From: Neelides folsomi
Lineage: Eukaryota; Arthropoda; Collembola; Neelipleona; Neelidae
Direction of reading: 5' to 3'
Length of the DNA: 64,000 nt
Assembly: GCA_034687125.1 (NCBI GenBank)
Contig: JAQGBZ010000158.1
Location: 1-64,000, forward strand
A program made the translations under genes and the position numbers. Below are positions 36,299-49,447 of the stretch, piece by piece (positions within the stretch are counted from its first letter, which is position 1; every line of letters starts with the position of its first letter). Below the pieces are notes generated by a model that saw nothing but the letters and a program-made list of their open reading frames with translations, made no database searches and was not told where the DNA came from.

Positions 36299-38002
36299 TA
36301 TATATGCTATACATGGATGTTGGATATGATATGATTATATGATATGATATATGATTATGTATAAGATATTATACACACACTATATTGTATATTATGTTTG
36401 TTTTATATGCATATCTTGTTGGTTGATCTCATTTTTGTCTCTCCCTTGGCTTACATAATATTTGTCCCTAGTTGATCAAAAAAGGGTTTGTGTGCATGTA
36501 GCGTGGTTTTGCGAAGTCGGTGTATTTGGGTGTAATACAGGTGTGTGAAAAAGGGGTTTCTCTCAGGTGGGTGAATTCTCCTACAGGGTTTTCTTTTTAC
36601 CCCTTCTCCCCACACACGAAGAACAACCCTTGGGAAAAACATCTCCCGCATTTACCTTTTTTACTTCTTTTTATATTCATTCTTGACACACGACACAAAT
36701 TCTTCCAACCACTTCATTGACTTCAAGTTTAATATAAAAATTAAACTTACAATTTTAATTAATAAAAAATCTTATAATATTTAATGATAATAGGCTTAAT
36801 TATTCCAAAGTAAATAATTTATATTCTTTTGAATATGATTTTTATTCTTTAGAATAAATTAAGATTTAAAGAAAAAGTTAAATGATGTTCCATTAAAAAG
36901 ATTGTTCAATTTGTGGGAAAATGTAAAAAAAGAATTTTTGTGACCGAAGAGATCAAATATGTTTTTGTGTGTTAATGTTTTTTATATTAAAACATGATTT
37001 TATTAAAAAAAAAGCTGGATTGGGATAATTTTTGTTTTGTGTTGATTTGAACTGGATTGAGATGATTCTGAATGGAATGAATTACTACTCAAACAGCCTC
37101 CCGTAAGTTCACTTGGTTTATAATGGATATAAATATATGTTGATTTTAGCAATCTGAGCCAATTTTACCAATCTGATCAAACCGGTTCAATTGACGTGAA
37201 GTAAAAGTTTTATAGAGACGAAACAATTAAATTCAGAGATTAGGAGTCGTTAAGATTAATTTAAATTACAAGAACGCATTCAAGTACTTATTGTCAACTA
37301 ATGCTCATAATCCGGTTGTAACTTTAAATGCCATTTAATCATAACTTTAAATGTCATTTAATTATTAGTTTAAATGCCATTTAAAGATTACATTTAATAG
37401 GGGAAAAGCTCTATCGGGGAAAGTTAAATTGAGATTTGACTGATTGAAGAACAATTAAACTCAAACTTAAAGCTAAACAAAATCCATATAAACATTTTTA
37501 TACAAAGTTTGACATTCGTCTTATATGAAAGTGATTGTGTATTTTGATGTTTGTAATTGAAAGGCAAAGTGAGATAAAAAAAAACGTGGGAAAGGATTAA
37601 AAGGACTTTGCCTAATAAGGACATTTAAAGAGCTTCAAATCAATTTTGGGGTTTTGATAAGATAAGAAGAAACTCAAGAGCTTTCATATTCAAATCCCAA
37701 TATTCATTTTCAAATGGTTTAATAGCATTAAATAATATGCAATTAAGTAATTATAATTATTAAAACGTAAATCTACCACATATAGACAATAATAAGAATT
37801 TAGAGTGAAATGACTGAAGTGGAGTTTTATAAGTATCATATGATATATGGTAAATGTATAATATTTATATGTCCATTATCACATCAAGTTTAAATGTTCT
37901 CAAATTGAAATTGAATTCTCGTTAATTGAAACGAACAGTTGGCAATGACATAAATCGTTAGAGCCAATACACGGCAATTATTATCAACATTTAAATATTA
38001 TC

Positions 38003-38039
38003 TATACATTGTTAAATATAGGATATTTAACAATGTATA
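38003..38039. repeat. Perfect 17-bp palindrome upstream of villin
   Basis: tatacattgttaaatat at 38003-38019 pairs exactly with 38023-38039 across a 3-base loop (agg). It may be a fold-back relic or a cruciform-forming site. Confidence 0.8.
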
Positions 38040-38728
38040 TATACTTATTAGTTAAATGACAGACACGATAAAATTACATTTGGGAAAGTTAGTGTATTTA
38101 ATTGATAATGATATAATTGATATAAACCTCAGAACCTCAGCTATATAAATCTCATTTATTGCTAATGTTAAAGAATTGGTTTAGAGTTGCTCCATATAAA
38201 ATTCCAACTTTATGTAATTTTTAATCCTTTGATATTTTGATATGGTTTGTTAATATATTATTGGCCAATAAGTATGTACAGGTATACTAGGTATGGTTGA
38301 TGTACTGTATATCCGCAAGTACACAATTAATAGTTTAATGTAATAGCTTAAATGTAATTATTGTTTGTAATAGTTATCGTAATATAAGTTATATAAGAAC
38401 TGATAGTGTACATTTATTGAGTACATTTTACGAAAAATTATATGTAATTCCAGTGTAATTTATATCTCATTAGTCGTAATAGGTCACCTGGTATACTTCA
38501 CGTTGGTCAGATAGTTCAATCATTATATCAATATGTATTTTATACTTATATTTAGAATACATAGGTATATTATCTATCGAGTATTATATACCAATACAAA
38601 TTTTGTATAATTGTCGTGAGGATGAACGTCGTTTTGGTCGTTGGGTTTATGAGGGTTTGAAGTGGGGGAGTTTGGGAGTTGGCTCACAGTCTTTTCATTA
38701 AATCCTTTCTGACTCTGTTGACAGGACG

Positions 38729-41700
38729 ATGCCCGGGACGGTGGATCCAGTTTTTAAACAAATCCCTAAAGGATCCACGGCATTTCTCATTTGGAGAATC
38801 GAGGTAAGAAATATTTATTTATAGCCATTTTTAATTAACTAATTGGGTTTTGGTAAGTTTTAAGGTAACATAGGTAAAAAGTAGTAAAAGAGTAAATTGA
38901 AAGGAAACGTTCAAGTCATATTTGAAGAGTATGGAAATTTTAATAAGATGGAAAGACATTTGATAAAATTAAACCATGCGACTTTTGCAAAATTAAGCTT
39001 CAGTTAGTAAATACTGCGATATGTAATCAGCATATAATTAGCAATCATGTTATGTCAATTTATTAAATCTCAAGAAAATTGGAAAATGGCAGTGGAAATT
39101 GGCGCTAATTGTAAAAAAGTGTAGATGTGAAAATGAGATAGGTAAAATTTCTACCGTAGGAAATAAAGCAGAAGAAATGAGTTAATATAATACAATTTGA
39201 TATAAGAAAGACCGTGAATGTAATTTTAAGTGTAATTGAAGAGAATTGTCGAGAAATGTGAAGGAGCAGCAGGGAAGAGAAATTTAATTCACTCTCCATT
39301 TCTCTTTAAACTTATAAAGTGACTTTGGATCTTTCTGTTAATTCTCGAGATTTCCTTTTTTAATTAACGAATCTTTCTCTGTCAACTTCAACTTTGAATC
39401 ATAATGTTGGATTTTTCACACATTGGATTGTTTATCAAGTGGAGGTCTTGGGGTTATCAGGGACCTGTGGATTGGTTCCGACTGAGGGGATTTTTACGGG
39501 AAGCGGATGGGTGGACGCACGAAACTCATTTAATTGATTAACCGGAAGGAATCAAATGAGAACAATGAAAATCCTCCCTGTACAATTGACATCATACGTG
39601 AACCCATAATGAGTTCAATTTTTACAACAATTCTCATCATGTCAGTTTAGATAATAATTTTCGTATTAGATATAGCCTCAATTTTATTTATTTCCATATT
39701 TAAATATAATAATTATTACTATGATATGTACCTGTACAAGTATGTATGGTATAACATGGGTTTATTGAGGCACCCTTGTGTACCTTAATAAACTCTATGT
39801 TAAATCATGTTTAATGCAATTTATGCAATGTTCAATTTTTCAATGGGTTAGTTGGATTTTGTACTCAAAAGGTCAATCCGGTTTTTTATTCTGCTTCCGC
39901 TTTTACTTTCAACCGCGTGTTACATTTAACTTTTTTCACCCAAAAATCTCTTACGGTCTGCTTACGTAAAGCATAGAATAATTTGAGTTTTTGCTTGTAC
40001 TTGAAGGTTTACGAGTTTTTAAAATGTGACCTTATAACTTGTTATAAATTCTGATTAAGCTAATTATCTTAATTATGGCGGTTTATGGGGAGTTGACCGA
40101 GTTGGAATTGGAAGAAAAGAATAAAAACTTGTAAGGGAAATTTAAAACCTCCGCGGTTTTTGAGATTGCGTTTCCTGGTAACCTCAAAAACAGTAAAAAG
40201 TTTGAAATTTCAATTTCTCTATTTTTCCTTAATAATTTCAATTTCTCTGTTTTAATTATTTATAATTATTTATTTTTATTCTTAATGAGACATTATAATT
40301 AATTTTCCATTTTAGAATAATTTCATTTCCAATTTTCCCCACAATAGTAAAATAACAATGAAGGATTTTTTTTGAATAATTGAAAAAGTATGGGAATTTT
40401 AATTTTAACTGGCTGATGATGGGAGAAAATTCGAAGTTAATTATTTTTCTCTTTTAATGGGTTGCGTGACGTCATGCGGACTCTTTTCATGTCAATGAAA
40501 AGTCCAAATGAGAATCCATAGGGAGAACGTGAGGATTTCCAACAATGGGCCAAGTCAATTGGATTTGGGAATTTGCTTATGATGCAACCAACCACTTCAC
40601 TTCTTATATATCATATAACTAATACATAGAAAATAATTTTTCTCAAGAGCTTCCAATTCCATTATATAATATTTCCATACATAAATATATATTTCATGTA
40701 TGGATAAATCATATATCAGAATGTGGGGATGTATCGTAAAAGATATGTTGAAGTTTATTATTTTGAACTTGGAATGTTTAAAGATATAAAAAACATGTTG
40801 GATGTTTAACTTAACATAATTTAACATTATTACCAAAATTGTAAATTGAATAAGCAAGTGTTAAATTTTAATAGATGAATCAATCCATTGGTGTAAATAG
40901 GAACATTATCAAATGTGTCTCATTATCATTTTCTATTTCTCTCCATTGTTCAAACAAGTGTGGAAATCTTTGCAAAATTTGAATTATCTCCACACTTCAT
41001 GATTTTCCTATCTCTTCCCCATCTCCCCTCTCTTTAATAGCTCTCTTTAAATATTAAATTCAACTATCAATTTATTTTATCTCACACCTTGTAAAATTCA
41101 TTTTCGCATTCCGCTTTGATAAATCGTTCTTCCCAACATTTAGGGAATATTTATTCACACACACGCGTTAAAATTACAATTTTACAATTAGAATGATTAC
41201 AATCAATGATGTTTCGCTTAATGATGAATGAATTACGCGGTTTAATAATCCAATAAGGATTAAATGAATAATTAGTAATTAAACTAATTAAACTATTATT
41301 GTAATGCCTAATTAATTTTAAATACAATAGGTGATAAATAATCAATTTAAGTAGTTAAAAGTTAATTGATCGTTAACGTATTTATCGATCGTATTTGAAT
41401 GTTAATTTATTTATGTTTTACAGAAGTTGCAGTTGGTTCCTTGGCCGAGAGATCAATATGGGAGCTTTTACAACGGAGATGCCTACATCGTATATTCTGC
41501 GACTGAGCCCGGACAACCTGGCGGCATTAATTTAAAAGTAATAATAACTTCATATTGGTTTCGGTTGACTTAATAATGATTAATTAATTAACTTTTTATA
41601 TAAAATTACAATTAAATAAAATTTAAAAAATAAAATTACTAAACTGGTTTAAATATGGTATTAATTTTAATATTTAAGGTCCGAGAGTCAAAGGCCCTTG

Positions 41701-44700
41701 AGCAACATATTCATTTTTGGCTCGGAAGCGACGTAAGCAACGATGAAGCGGGGGTTGCTGCATACAAATCGGTCGAACTTGACGATTTCCTCGGCGGAGC
41801 TCCAATCCAACACAGAGAAACTGAAGGGTCCGAGTCACAAAGATTCAAATCATATTTTCCTAATGGACTCAGGTAAAATAAATTAAATCTAATACGATTT
41901 TAATAACTGACCAATTAATTTATTCTCATCTTAATTTTATTAAAACTGATTTGAACATTGTTTGTATACCTATTTATTGTTATTAAATTAGAATTAAATG
42001 TTATGTATTAAATGTTAAATCATTAATTATATTTTTTTTACCATTTCCAATTTTACAGATTATTGCAAGGAGGAGTTGAAAGTGGATTTACGCACGTTTC
42101 CCATACTTTCGCTCCCAGATTGTTTGCCATTAAGGGAAAAAGCCGCCCGACTGTTCGCCAACTCAGCCGCGTGTCATGGTCAGAAATGAACGTCGGCGAC
42201 GCTTTCATTCTTCAGTTCAAAGAAGCCATTTTTATTTGGGAAGGAGCAACAGCAAATAACATGGAGAAACTACAAGCTGCGAAGGTTCGTTCCTTAACTA
42301 TCAGTAATTAACATGAAATATTTAGAATTTTAATCCTTAATCCTTTTAAATATAATAATAATCAAATGAAGACAATTAAATCTTACATAAATTATGTAAA
42401 AAGATTTAATTAATAATAAAGTTAATGTAAATTAAATAATAATTTATTAATAATTTAAAATTTCAGGTTTCCCAACAACTAAAAGCTGAAACCGGTGGGA
42501 AGGCCACGATTGTATTTGTCAAGGACGGTGAAGAAAGTCATTTAAATCCAATTGAACTCCAAGTGTTCGAATCCCAACTTCCCCTCAAGGACAAAAAACG
42601 AATCCGATCCGCCACGGACTTCTCCGACGATCAACAAGAAAAACGCGTGACAAACGAAATCAAATTGTACCGTTGTTCAGACGATGACGGAACTTTGAGA
42701 GTTACCGAAGTGAAGCCGGGACCTTTGTTCCAAACTGACCTGAACTCTGGGGATTCCTTCATTATTGACAATGGCTCCCAAGGAGTTTGGGCCTGGATCG
42801 GGAAAAAGGCAAGTTCTAAAGAAAGGATCGAAGCCATGCGAAATGCCCAAGGATTCATCAGGAAAAAGAATTATCCGGATAATACCCAAGTGACCCGGGT
42901 CATCGACGGAGGCGAACCGGAAGAATTTCGATCGCTTTTCACAAGATGGAAGGTGAAGAATGAAACTGTTGGATTTGGGCGGCAAAATTCAATTAACCGA
43001 ATTGCCCAAACGGTCCAAACAACTTTCGATGCTACGATTTTGCACGAACAGCCTAAACTCGCTGCGCAGTCGCGGATGGTCGACGATGGCACTGGAACTA
43101 AAAAAGTTTACAAAATCCACAATTTCAAATTAGTCGAAGTTCCCAGAGAGAAACAAGGCGTGTTTTTCGAACATGATACTTATGTCATTGAATATCATTC
43201 AACTGGACCAGCAGAACACATTTTAATTTATTTTTGGCTTGTAAGTTTAATCATCCAGTTATCTCCATTAAATGTTACGAGAGAGACTGCAATGGTCCAC
43301 AAGGTCTACGCGGCTGGGAGGATACTTTATAGTGTTCTCTCACTCTCACCAACATACATACATACATTAAATACAATTAAGAAATCATTAAAATTAATTA
43401 GTTCAATTAATTTTAAATAGAAAATTATATTAATTTTCGCAGGGTTTAAAAGCAACCAACGAAGACTCCGGAGCTGCTGCACTAAAAGCAGTCGAATTGG
43501 ACGATGCCGTTGACGGGCGCGGGATTCAAATTCGCGTAACTCAAGGAAAAGAACCGCCACATTTCATTGCCATGTTCGGTGGGGAAATGGTCGTTTATCA
43601 AGGAGACGCCGACGACTCGGGCTACGAACCAGTGAAGCCATATCTTTTGCATATTCGCGGATCGGGACAACGAGAAGCCCGGGCCATTCAAGTTGACTTA
43701 CGAGCTTCGTCCCTCAACTCAAATGACGTTTTCCTTCTTGTGACGGAACAAACGACGTTCCTTTGGTGTGGACGCGGATGCACGGGAGATGAGCGGGAAG
43801 TTGCGAAACGAATTGCGGCACGCGATCGCATCGAATCTTCCCCAGTTTACGAAGGACAAGAAAAAGCCGATTTTTGGGGAGCCCTCGGAGGGAAGGAAGA
43901 TTACGCTTCGGACAAAAAACTCGCTAGTGAAGTTCTCGACTCACCACCAAGACTTTTCCAATGTTCAAATGCTACTGGAAACCTTAGAGGTTAGAAAATA
44001 TTATTTAAAAAAATCTTAATTATTTTAAATTATATTTAATAAATTAATTATTATTATCTCGATTTATTCATTAATATTTGATATACAAATTATTAAATCA
44101 CATTAGAAAGGATAGCACGCCCTATAACTAACAAGGAAACCTTATATGTAAGTCACGTACAGACTCTAGGGGTATTGGACAATAAAGACCATCATAGTTG
44201 ATGAATTGTAAATGAAGTGTCCTTTTCGTTTTCTGGAACCCCAAAAATGATTATATTATTTTTCCTTTTTACTTTCTCCAAGTGTTCATTTATTTCATTA
44301 TTGATCGTCTTTATAAGGTCTACTTTCAGCGTTTCAATTGTATGGTTTTTAACGTTAGTAGTTTCACTTATCCGAGCTTTTAGGTTCCTGATTTCCTTCA
44401 AGGCGTCTTCAAACAATAACTTTTGAGTTGATAATCGTAGTTTGACTTCTTGAAGTTCTTTAGTGATTAATTTAATTTTACTTAAGATTTGATTGTTAGA
44501 CATTATATGTAAGTTTATTATATATGCATTTAAATGGTTTTTCTTTGTATGAGTAGCAGTCCAGCCAGGTAATAAATTCTCGGAAAATATATTGATTAAT
44601 AGGCTATGTATGTACTTTTAATAGGAGTGTCCGATTAAAAGTTGTTTATTTTCCAAGAAAAATGTAGAAAAGGTAAATAATTCTTAATTTAGCTCAAAAA

Positions 44701-45553
44701 GGTTCAATTTTTATCGTTTAGGGGAATTAATGAGGAAAAAGAGAGTGATATTCATAGAATATTTTTTTGAATTTTAGCGGAAGAAGTTATTAATTTTGCC
44801 CAAATTGATTTGATTCCCGATGACGTGATGCTTCTCGATGTCGGCCATACCATTTTTATTTGGTATGGGAAAGAGTCGAACAAAACGGAGCAACAAGGAA
44901 CCATCCAATTGGCACAACATTACTTGAAATCTGATCCATCGGGCAGAGACGAAGACACGTCCATTTTGATAATTAAACAAGGATTCGAACCACCAACATT
45001 TACCGGATTCTTTGGCGCGTGGGATAGATCACTTTGGGCTGTAAGTTACCAATATTTAAAATCATCGTTTTAATTATTATTAAAGTTATAATTAATTGAT
45101 CGAGAAATAAAACTGTTAGTTACTTTTAATTGTTTAATAGAACAACCAAACATGGGAGCAAATGAAGGCAGAATTGCAATCAAACCAGCCGGTTTTGGCC
45201 ATGAGTGCGATGAACGGAGCAGAAACGAATGGCGCCTCATTTGAAACAGCCAAAAAATACACTTTGAATATCTTAAGCGAAAAGAATCCAGATATTTTGC
45301 CAGGTGATGTAAATCCTGCGTTGAAAGAGGTAAGGCGCTTCTTTTAAAATGAATGTTTATAATTAATTTGATTTCAATGTTGGATTAGATATTATTGTAA
45401 TGCATGATTTGATGTTAATTTGTTAAACGCATGGTTTAGATGCACTTGTCAGAAGGGGAATTCCAAACTGTTTTCAACATGAACTACGAGTCATTCAGAA
45501 GCTTGCCAAACTGGAAAAAGCAACAATTGAAAAAGGACGTCGGGCTTTTCTAA
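38729..45553 (+). CDS. Villin-like actin-severing and bundling protein
   Basis: Nine exons are inferred: 38729-38803, 41424-41537, 41679-41872, 42059-42284, 42467-43240, 43443-43989, 44778-45040, 45141-45329 and 45440-45553, giving about 831 residues (villin is about 827). Six gelsolin-like repeats are visible. G1 starts [15 protein letters not shown] with [10 protein letters not shown]2 contains [13 protein letters not shown] and G3 [10 protein letters not shown]4 contains ILIYFWLG, G5 [12 protein letters not shown] and G6 [12 protein letters not shown] short linker follows, then a villin headpiece ([18 protein letters not shown], ending [13 protein letters not shown]), so this is villin/advillin/quail type rather than gelsolin. 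It should cap, sever and bundle F-actin under calcium control in microvilli or similar structures. Intron 1 is 2.6 kb. The intron 4 donor is GTTCGT. Intron 6 carries a retrotransposon relic. Confidence 0.95.
39404..39541 (+). other. Short Trp-rich ORF inside villin intron 1
   Basis: A 45-codon frame from ATG to TAA reads [20 protein letters not shown] and then [17 protein letters not shown]. It lies in a locally GC-richer patch of the intron. No family is recognised. It may be chance or a regulatory island. Confidence 0.15.
44192..44503 (-). mobile_element. Non-LTR retrotransposon ORF1-like fragment in villin intron 6
   Basis: A 103-codon minus-strand frame encodes a long coiled coil ([13 protein letters not shown]-like heptads: [29 protein letters not shown]) followed by [15 protein letters not shown] coiled coil followed by a KxNIIIFGxPE segment is typical of the start of ORF1 or ORF1-like proteins of non-LTR retrotransposons. 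The frame stops just after this segment, and no reverse transcriptase follows on either side, so it is a truncated relic. It enlarges villin intron 6 to about 790 bases. It is not part of the villin product. Confidence 0.6.
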
Positions 45554-46470
45554 AAACCCTCCGATTTTCTTTGCCATTAAGACGAAAACGTAATTATTAC
45601 ATTTATGACCAATTAATTGAAAATGTGTCAACTTTAACTTTATTTATTCAAATACCCTTCAAATTCCCCTTTATTGTTATGAAGCGAATTGGTAAAATTT
45701 AGCAAGTTAATTGAAACCTAACTATCCTTATTTTCCTTATTGTATCTTTACACTGTTTAAAATTTCAATAGTGCCTTAAACATGCATGTGTATAAAACTA
45801 TAAACAATAATAGTAATTTACAATAATCATTGAAAATAAATTAAATATTCTGTAAATTATTAAAATTTCAAATTATGGGATTGAAATTATTAAACTCCTG
45901 CAATAAAAATGATATTTTATTAAAATAAAACATTGGCCAAATTTATATAAATAGGTATTTGCATTATAATTATTTTTTTCATATTGATTAATTATTTAAT
46001 ATTAATTGTGTAATTGTGTATGTGCATGCATTCGGCGTTCTTTATCATTATTTAATTGTCTGCGAATGCCCCTGAATGGTAGAGCATTTGATAGATACTA
46101 AAGCCTGCACGGTTCTCTTTCACTTCCACCTGCATCATTTAATTTAATGTTTTTATTCTTTTTCGTTTAATTTTAATTAGTTAGATCTTAATTGAGTAAA
46201 TAAGTTTATAACTATAATCATTTGAAAATATATATAATCATCCATCCTAATTAAAATTTTAGATTGGTTATAATTACGGTCCAATTCTGTCATATGCTAA
46301 GAAAAACATTGATTGACAGAAGTAAACAACATTTAAAAACTTTAAACTTTAAAGGTACTATTTAAAAGCAATCGAAATAATTAAATTTCAAATGAAGTGA
46401 ACAAATTAAAATACTCTCTGATTAAATAATTTTTATATGGAAGACAATTAAATGAGTTTTAGAATTAAGA
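45554..46470. other. Spacer, villin to the C6orf89-like gene
   Basis: AT-rich, with 3' UTR of villin at the left. A GC-richer patch at about 46020-46135 (cattcggcgttc ... cctgcacggttctc) does not fold into a tRNA that I can draw and has no useful frame. No gene is called. Confidence 0.5.
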
Positions 46471-48280
46471 ATGACAAATCCTTGTGATTTCACATTCCAA
46501 GTAAATTACAATCAAAGACTTAACAAACTTCAAATCCTCATTTCAAATGAAATCAGGCGAATTGAACATGAAGGTGAAGATCCAAAAGATGTTTGTCAAC
46601 AAGTTTGGATTAAATTCGCCACCAAAACGAAAAAGTCTCCAACCCGGTCGAACAACAATGTTCACAAAAGAGATCCTTTGGAATATACAAGAAATCTTTT
46701 GTTACCAAAACGAACCCTCAATTTCGATAATCCAAGTTCTTCCATCATGAGAGATGCATTGACTTTCGCATCGAAATCCTACATGTTTTGTTTATTCATT
46801 TTCAAATTTTGTTTATTATTCTTTCTCTCCTTTTTTTCTTTGTATTCGCTTATTGTGTTGCACGGACCAACTCAGACTTTCGTTTCGAGACACACACAAG
46901 ATCTCATTTATCCTTTTATGAGATCACTTCGATTAACTACGCTTCCATTACTACAAAATTTCCCGACACTTTCACGTAATTTAATTTCAATTAAATAAAT
47001 TATATCGATTAATATTTTAATTATTTTAATATATATGATAAACTGAAAAATAAGAATGAAATGACATTAATGAAATTAATCGATTTTAATTTATTAGATT
47101 ATTACGAAGAATCTTGCTTGATTGAAAATCCTTATTTTTCTCCTGGAGGATTGGACTGTTGGCCTTGTGAAGCTACGCGACATATAATTGACTTGACCGG
47201 ATTTTCTAATTTTTCTTCGGCCTATTATCATAGTGGAATTCCTTTCTTTGTTAAAGTAAACGCAATTTATTTTTTAAACTTTGAACCTTAATTTTATATG
47301 CTAATTATTATTAAAATTAAAATCAATATATTCTAAATTAATAGTTATATTATTTCTTTCAAATTAGGATGCTTTTGAAGGAACGGTCGATTGGACTTCG
47401 ATTCATAAAATGTTTGAAGAAAATCAAAGCGAATTGGCTGGAGCTTTTTTGGATCAAAATAATGGGAATAGAATTTCACTTGCTGGAATCTTGGCCCAAA
47501 ACCCTCCAAATACAAGTTCAAATTTTCACATTTTTTGGTAATTGATAAATTTTGATTAAGATTAATTAATTTGATATAATTTAAAATTTATTTTTTAATA
47601 ACATTTAGTCATTTAGTATTTAATCATCGTTTCTTAATTCAAGGAGGATTAATCGAGTGAAAATGGCTCGTGTATTGAGGCGTTATTTCCGGAAACCTTA
47701 TTTTGTTCCAAAAGGAGCTGAAGTCTCCGTTGAACATTTTTTATTTCTTGATGGAAAAGATTCTGTTCCTTACAATTTTGTAAGTTGTATATTTGAAAAA
47801 ACTTAATTAATTCTTAAACTTAATAAAACTTGACTCTGATTGTTCATTTTTGATTATTGTTTAAAATTCCAAATTGATTGTTTTATTTAGCCAAGAACTG
47901 AATTTGCCAATGTATTCGTGACCCAAGGAAGTGGAGGACGTCGATTGGTTCTTGTCCCGACTGAACAATGTCGTTCTCAATGTAGAACTGTTTCCGTTGC
48001 TCTTCAACATTCTAATGTTTGTAAGGAAAAAATATTTCAAGTTTTTATATCCATTTTAATAAGATTATTATATTAAATTTTTTAATAAGATTATTATATT
48101 AAATTTTTTAATAAGATTATTATATTAAATTTTTTAATAAGATTAATTATTGCCTAATTTCAATCAATTAATGTAATATTTATTCTTTTAGTATTCTACA
48201 ATTGGCTTTTCTGGAGACCAATGTCTGTTCCATTGGAATCGCCAAAAGAATCACTCACTTATATTGGAAGCTTTTATTGA
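46471..48280 (+). CDS. Type II membrane protein, C6orf89 (BRAP) homologue
   Basis: Six exons are inferred: 46471-46975, 47098-47255, 47368-47537, 47644-47779, 47891-48020 and 48192-48280, giving about 395 residues. A cytosolic N-terminus with basic stretches is followed by one transmembrane segment at about residues 105-130 (FCLLFFLSFFSLYSLIVL). The luminal domain contains RHTQDLIYPFMRSLRLTTLP, a CWPC site, DWTSIHKMFEENQ and EQCRSQCRTVSVAL. The order of these elements matches human C6orf89: one TM, then the SLPIAKKY-like helix, CTGC, and QCRRHCQSVA near the end. The vertebrate protein is Golgi or membrane located and of poorly known function. The CxxC motif suggests a possible redox or disulfide role, but this is inference. 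An intron minisatellite lies at 48061-48144. Confidence 0.8.
48061..48144. repeat. 26-bp minisatellite in an intron
   Basis: A little over three near-identical tandem copies of aagattattatattaaatt plus tttaat lie in intron 5 of the C6orf89-like gene, just upstream of the branch and acceptor region of the last exon. Confidence 0.9.
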
Positions 48281-49447
48281 AATCATTCGGTGTTCTTTAT
48301 TATTAACTTTTGTATGTTTTATATCGCATTTAAGACTTATTTACAATTAGTTATCGTAACTTAATGTAATGCATGCATATTGTACGTTACGTAATGTATT
48401 TTATATAATGTTGGTTATATAATGTAAATTGTTGGTATAACTTTTATAATCTTTCACAAACAAGTATTATCATTGAATTCTTTCGGTGAGATTTTTAACC
48501 TAAGAAATAATTGTAACATCGTTAATATTTAATTACAAACTACCGGTAATTGTAATTATAAATCATTTGGGGTTATCGTTATCATTAACATAAATGCATT
48601 CAGATATTTAAAACAATATCGGGATGAATTTTGGGTAAATGTATTTTGTAAACTCAAAGTATTCGTGAGGAACGTATTTGCCAAATATGAGACAATTTTA
48701 ATAAATGGATTTTACAATCAGCGCTAATTAAATAAAATGAAAATGAACCATATAATAAATATATGTATTTATTCCTCATTGTAATTAAATTCATCTTGTT
48801 CCGATTTCTTCAAATTAAAAAATATATTTGAAGATTTGGGGCAGTTTGAGACAATTTTGGACTATAAGCAGCAGACTAAATGGTGGTAGGTTGACCCCCT
48901 TGAATTCAAATTAACATTGTATTCATTGGAAGCTGCTGAGATTTTCTTATGTTGGGTCTATAGGGGATATAAATCCAATTAGGCATTTATTTACAGTTAA
49001 TGTTGAATGGGTTGGGGGGAGAAGTTAATGTGCATTTAGAAAGTGAATCGTGTGGTGAGATAAATCATTCACATTAACCCCTTTGTCCGCAAACTCGGAA
49101 AGAGACAAATAAATGCAAAGATCAATCCGTATGGATTCTTTTTCCCCATTCACTCCCAATGACAATTAAGTTCAATTAACGCCCTTAATGAGATTTTCCA
49201 CAAAATGGATTAGATTACACATGGGGAATTAACATTGCTCAGCCCTTAAAATCTCACCATTCCACATTGTAAGTCAAATGTTCATTTTAAGTTGTTTTAT
49301 TTAATAGTAATCTTAATTTGAGAAAAAATCGAGATTGACTTTTAATTTATTAATTTATGAACTTTGTAGTTAATTTTTATTAATTGTATTATTAAGATAG
49401 ATAAGGATTGAATTAAAATGGCATAATTTGTTTGACAGGAGGAAGCG
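48281..49447. other. Spacer, C6orf89-like gene to PAM
   Basis: AT-rich with a few GC-richer patches (about 48835-48900 and 48960-49100) lacking a recognisable frame. The acceptor-like ttgacag ending near 49439 just before the PAM start suggests a spliced 5' UTR. No gene is called. Confidence 0.5.

Larger units (their letters stand above)
35226..38728. other. Spacer, PEF gene to villin
   Basis: About 3.5 kb, AT-rich, without a supportable gene. It contains a polyadenylation signal (35556-35561), a short TA-flanked MITE (36225-36298), a microsatellite-like gatatgat tract near 36325-36360 and a perfect palindrome (38003-38039). The last 100 bases before 38729 are GC-richer and end in a possible acceptor (ctgttgacag), so villin may have an upstream 5' UTR exon. 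Confidence 0.5.

Noticed and set aside
36451-36720. Overlapping 66-codon ORFs on both strands
   Set aside because: Low-complexity, no motif, no splice context. They appear to be chance frames in a spacer.
40075-40132. ATG frame ([15 protein letters not shown]) ending at a GTAAGG donor in villin intron 1
   Set aside because: It looked like an alternative first exon, but its donor phase (2) does not join villin exon 2 (phase 0) in frame. No other target exon was found.
42560-42580. gttcgaatccc motif resembling a tRNA T-arm
   Set aside because: It lies inside the villin coding exon 5 and encodes conserved residues. There is no tRNA structure around it.
46020-46135. GC-richer patch considered as a small RNA gene
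   Set aside because: It does not fold into a tRNA or a known spliceosomal RNA and lacks a matching promoter motif.
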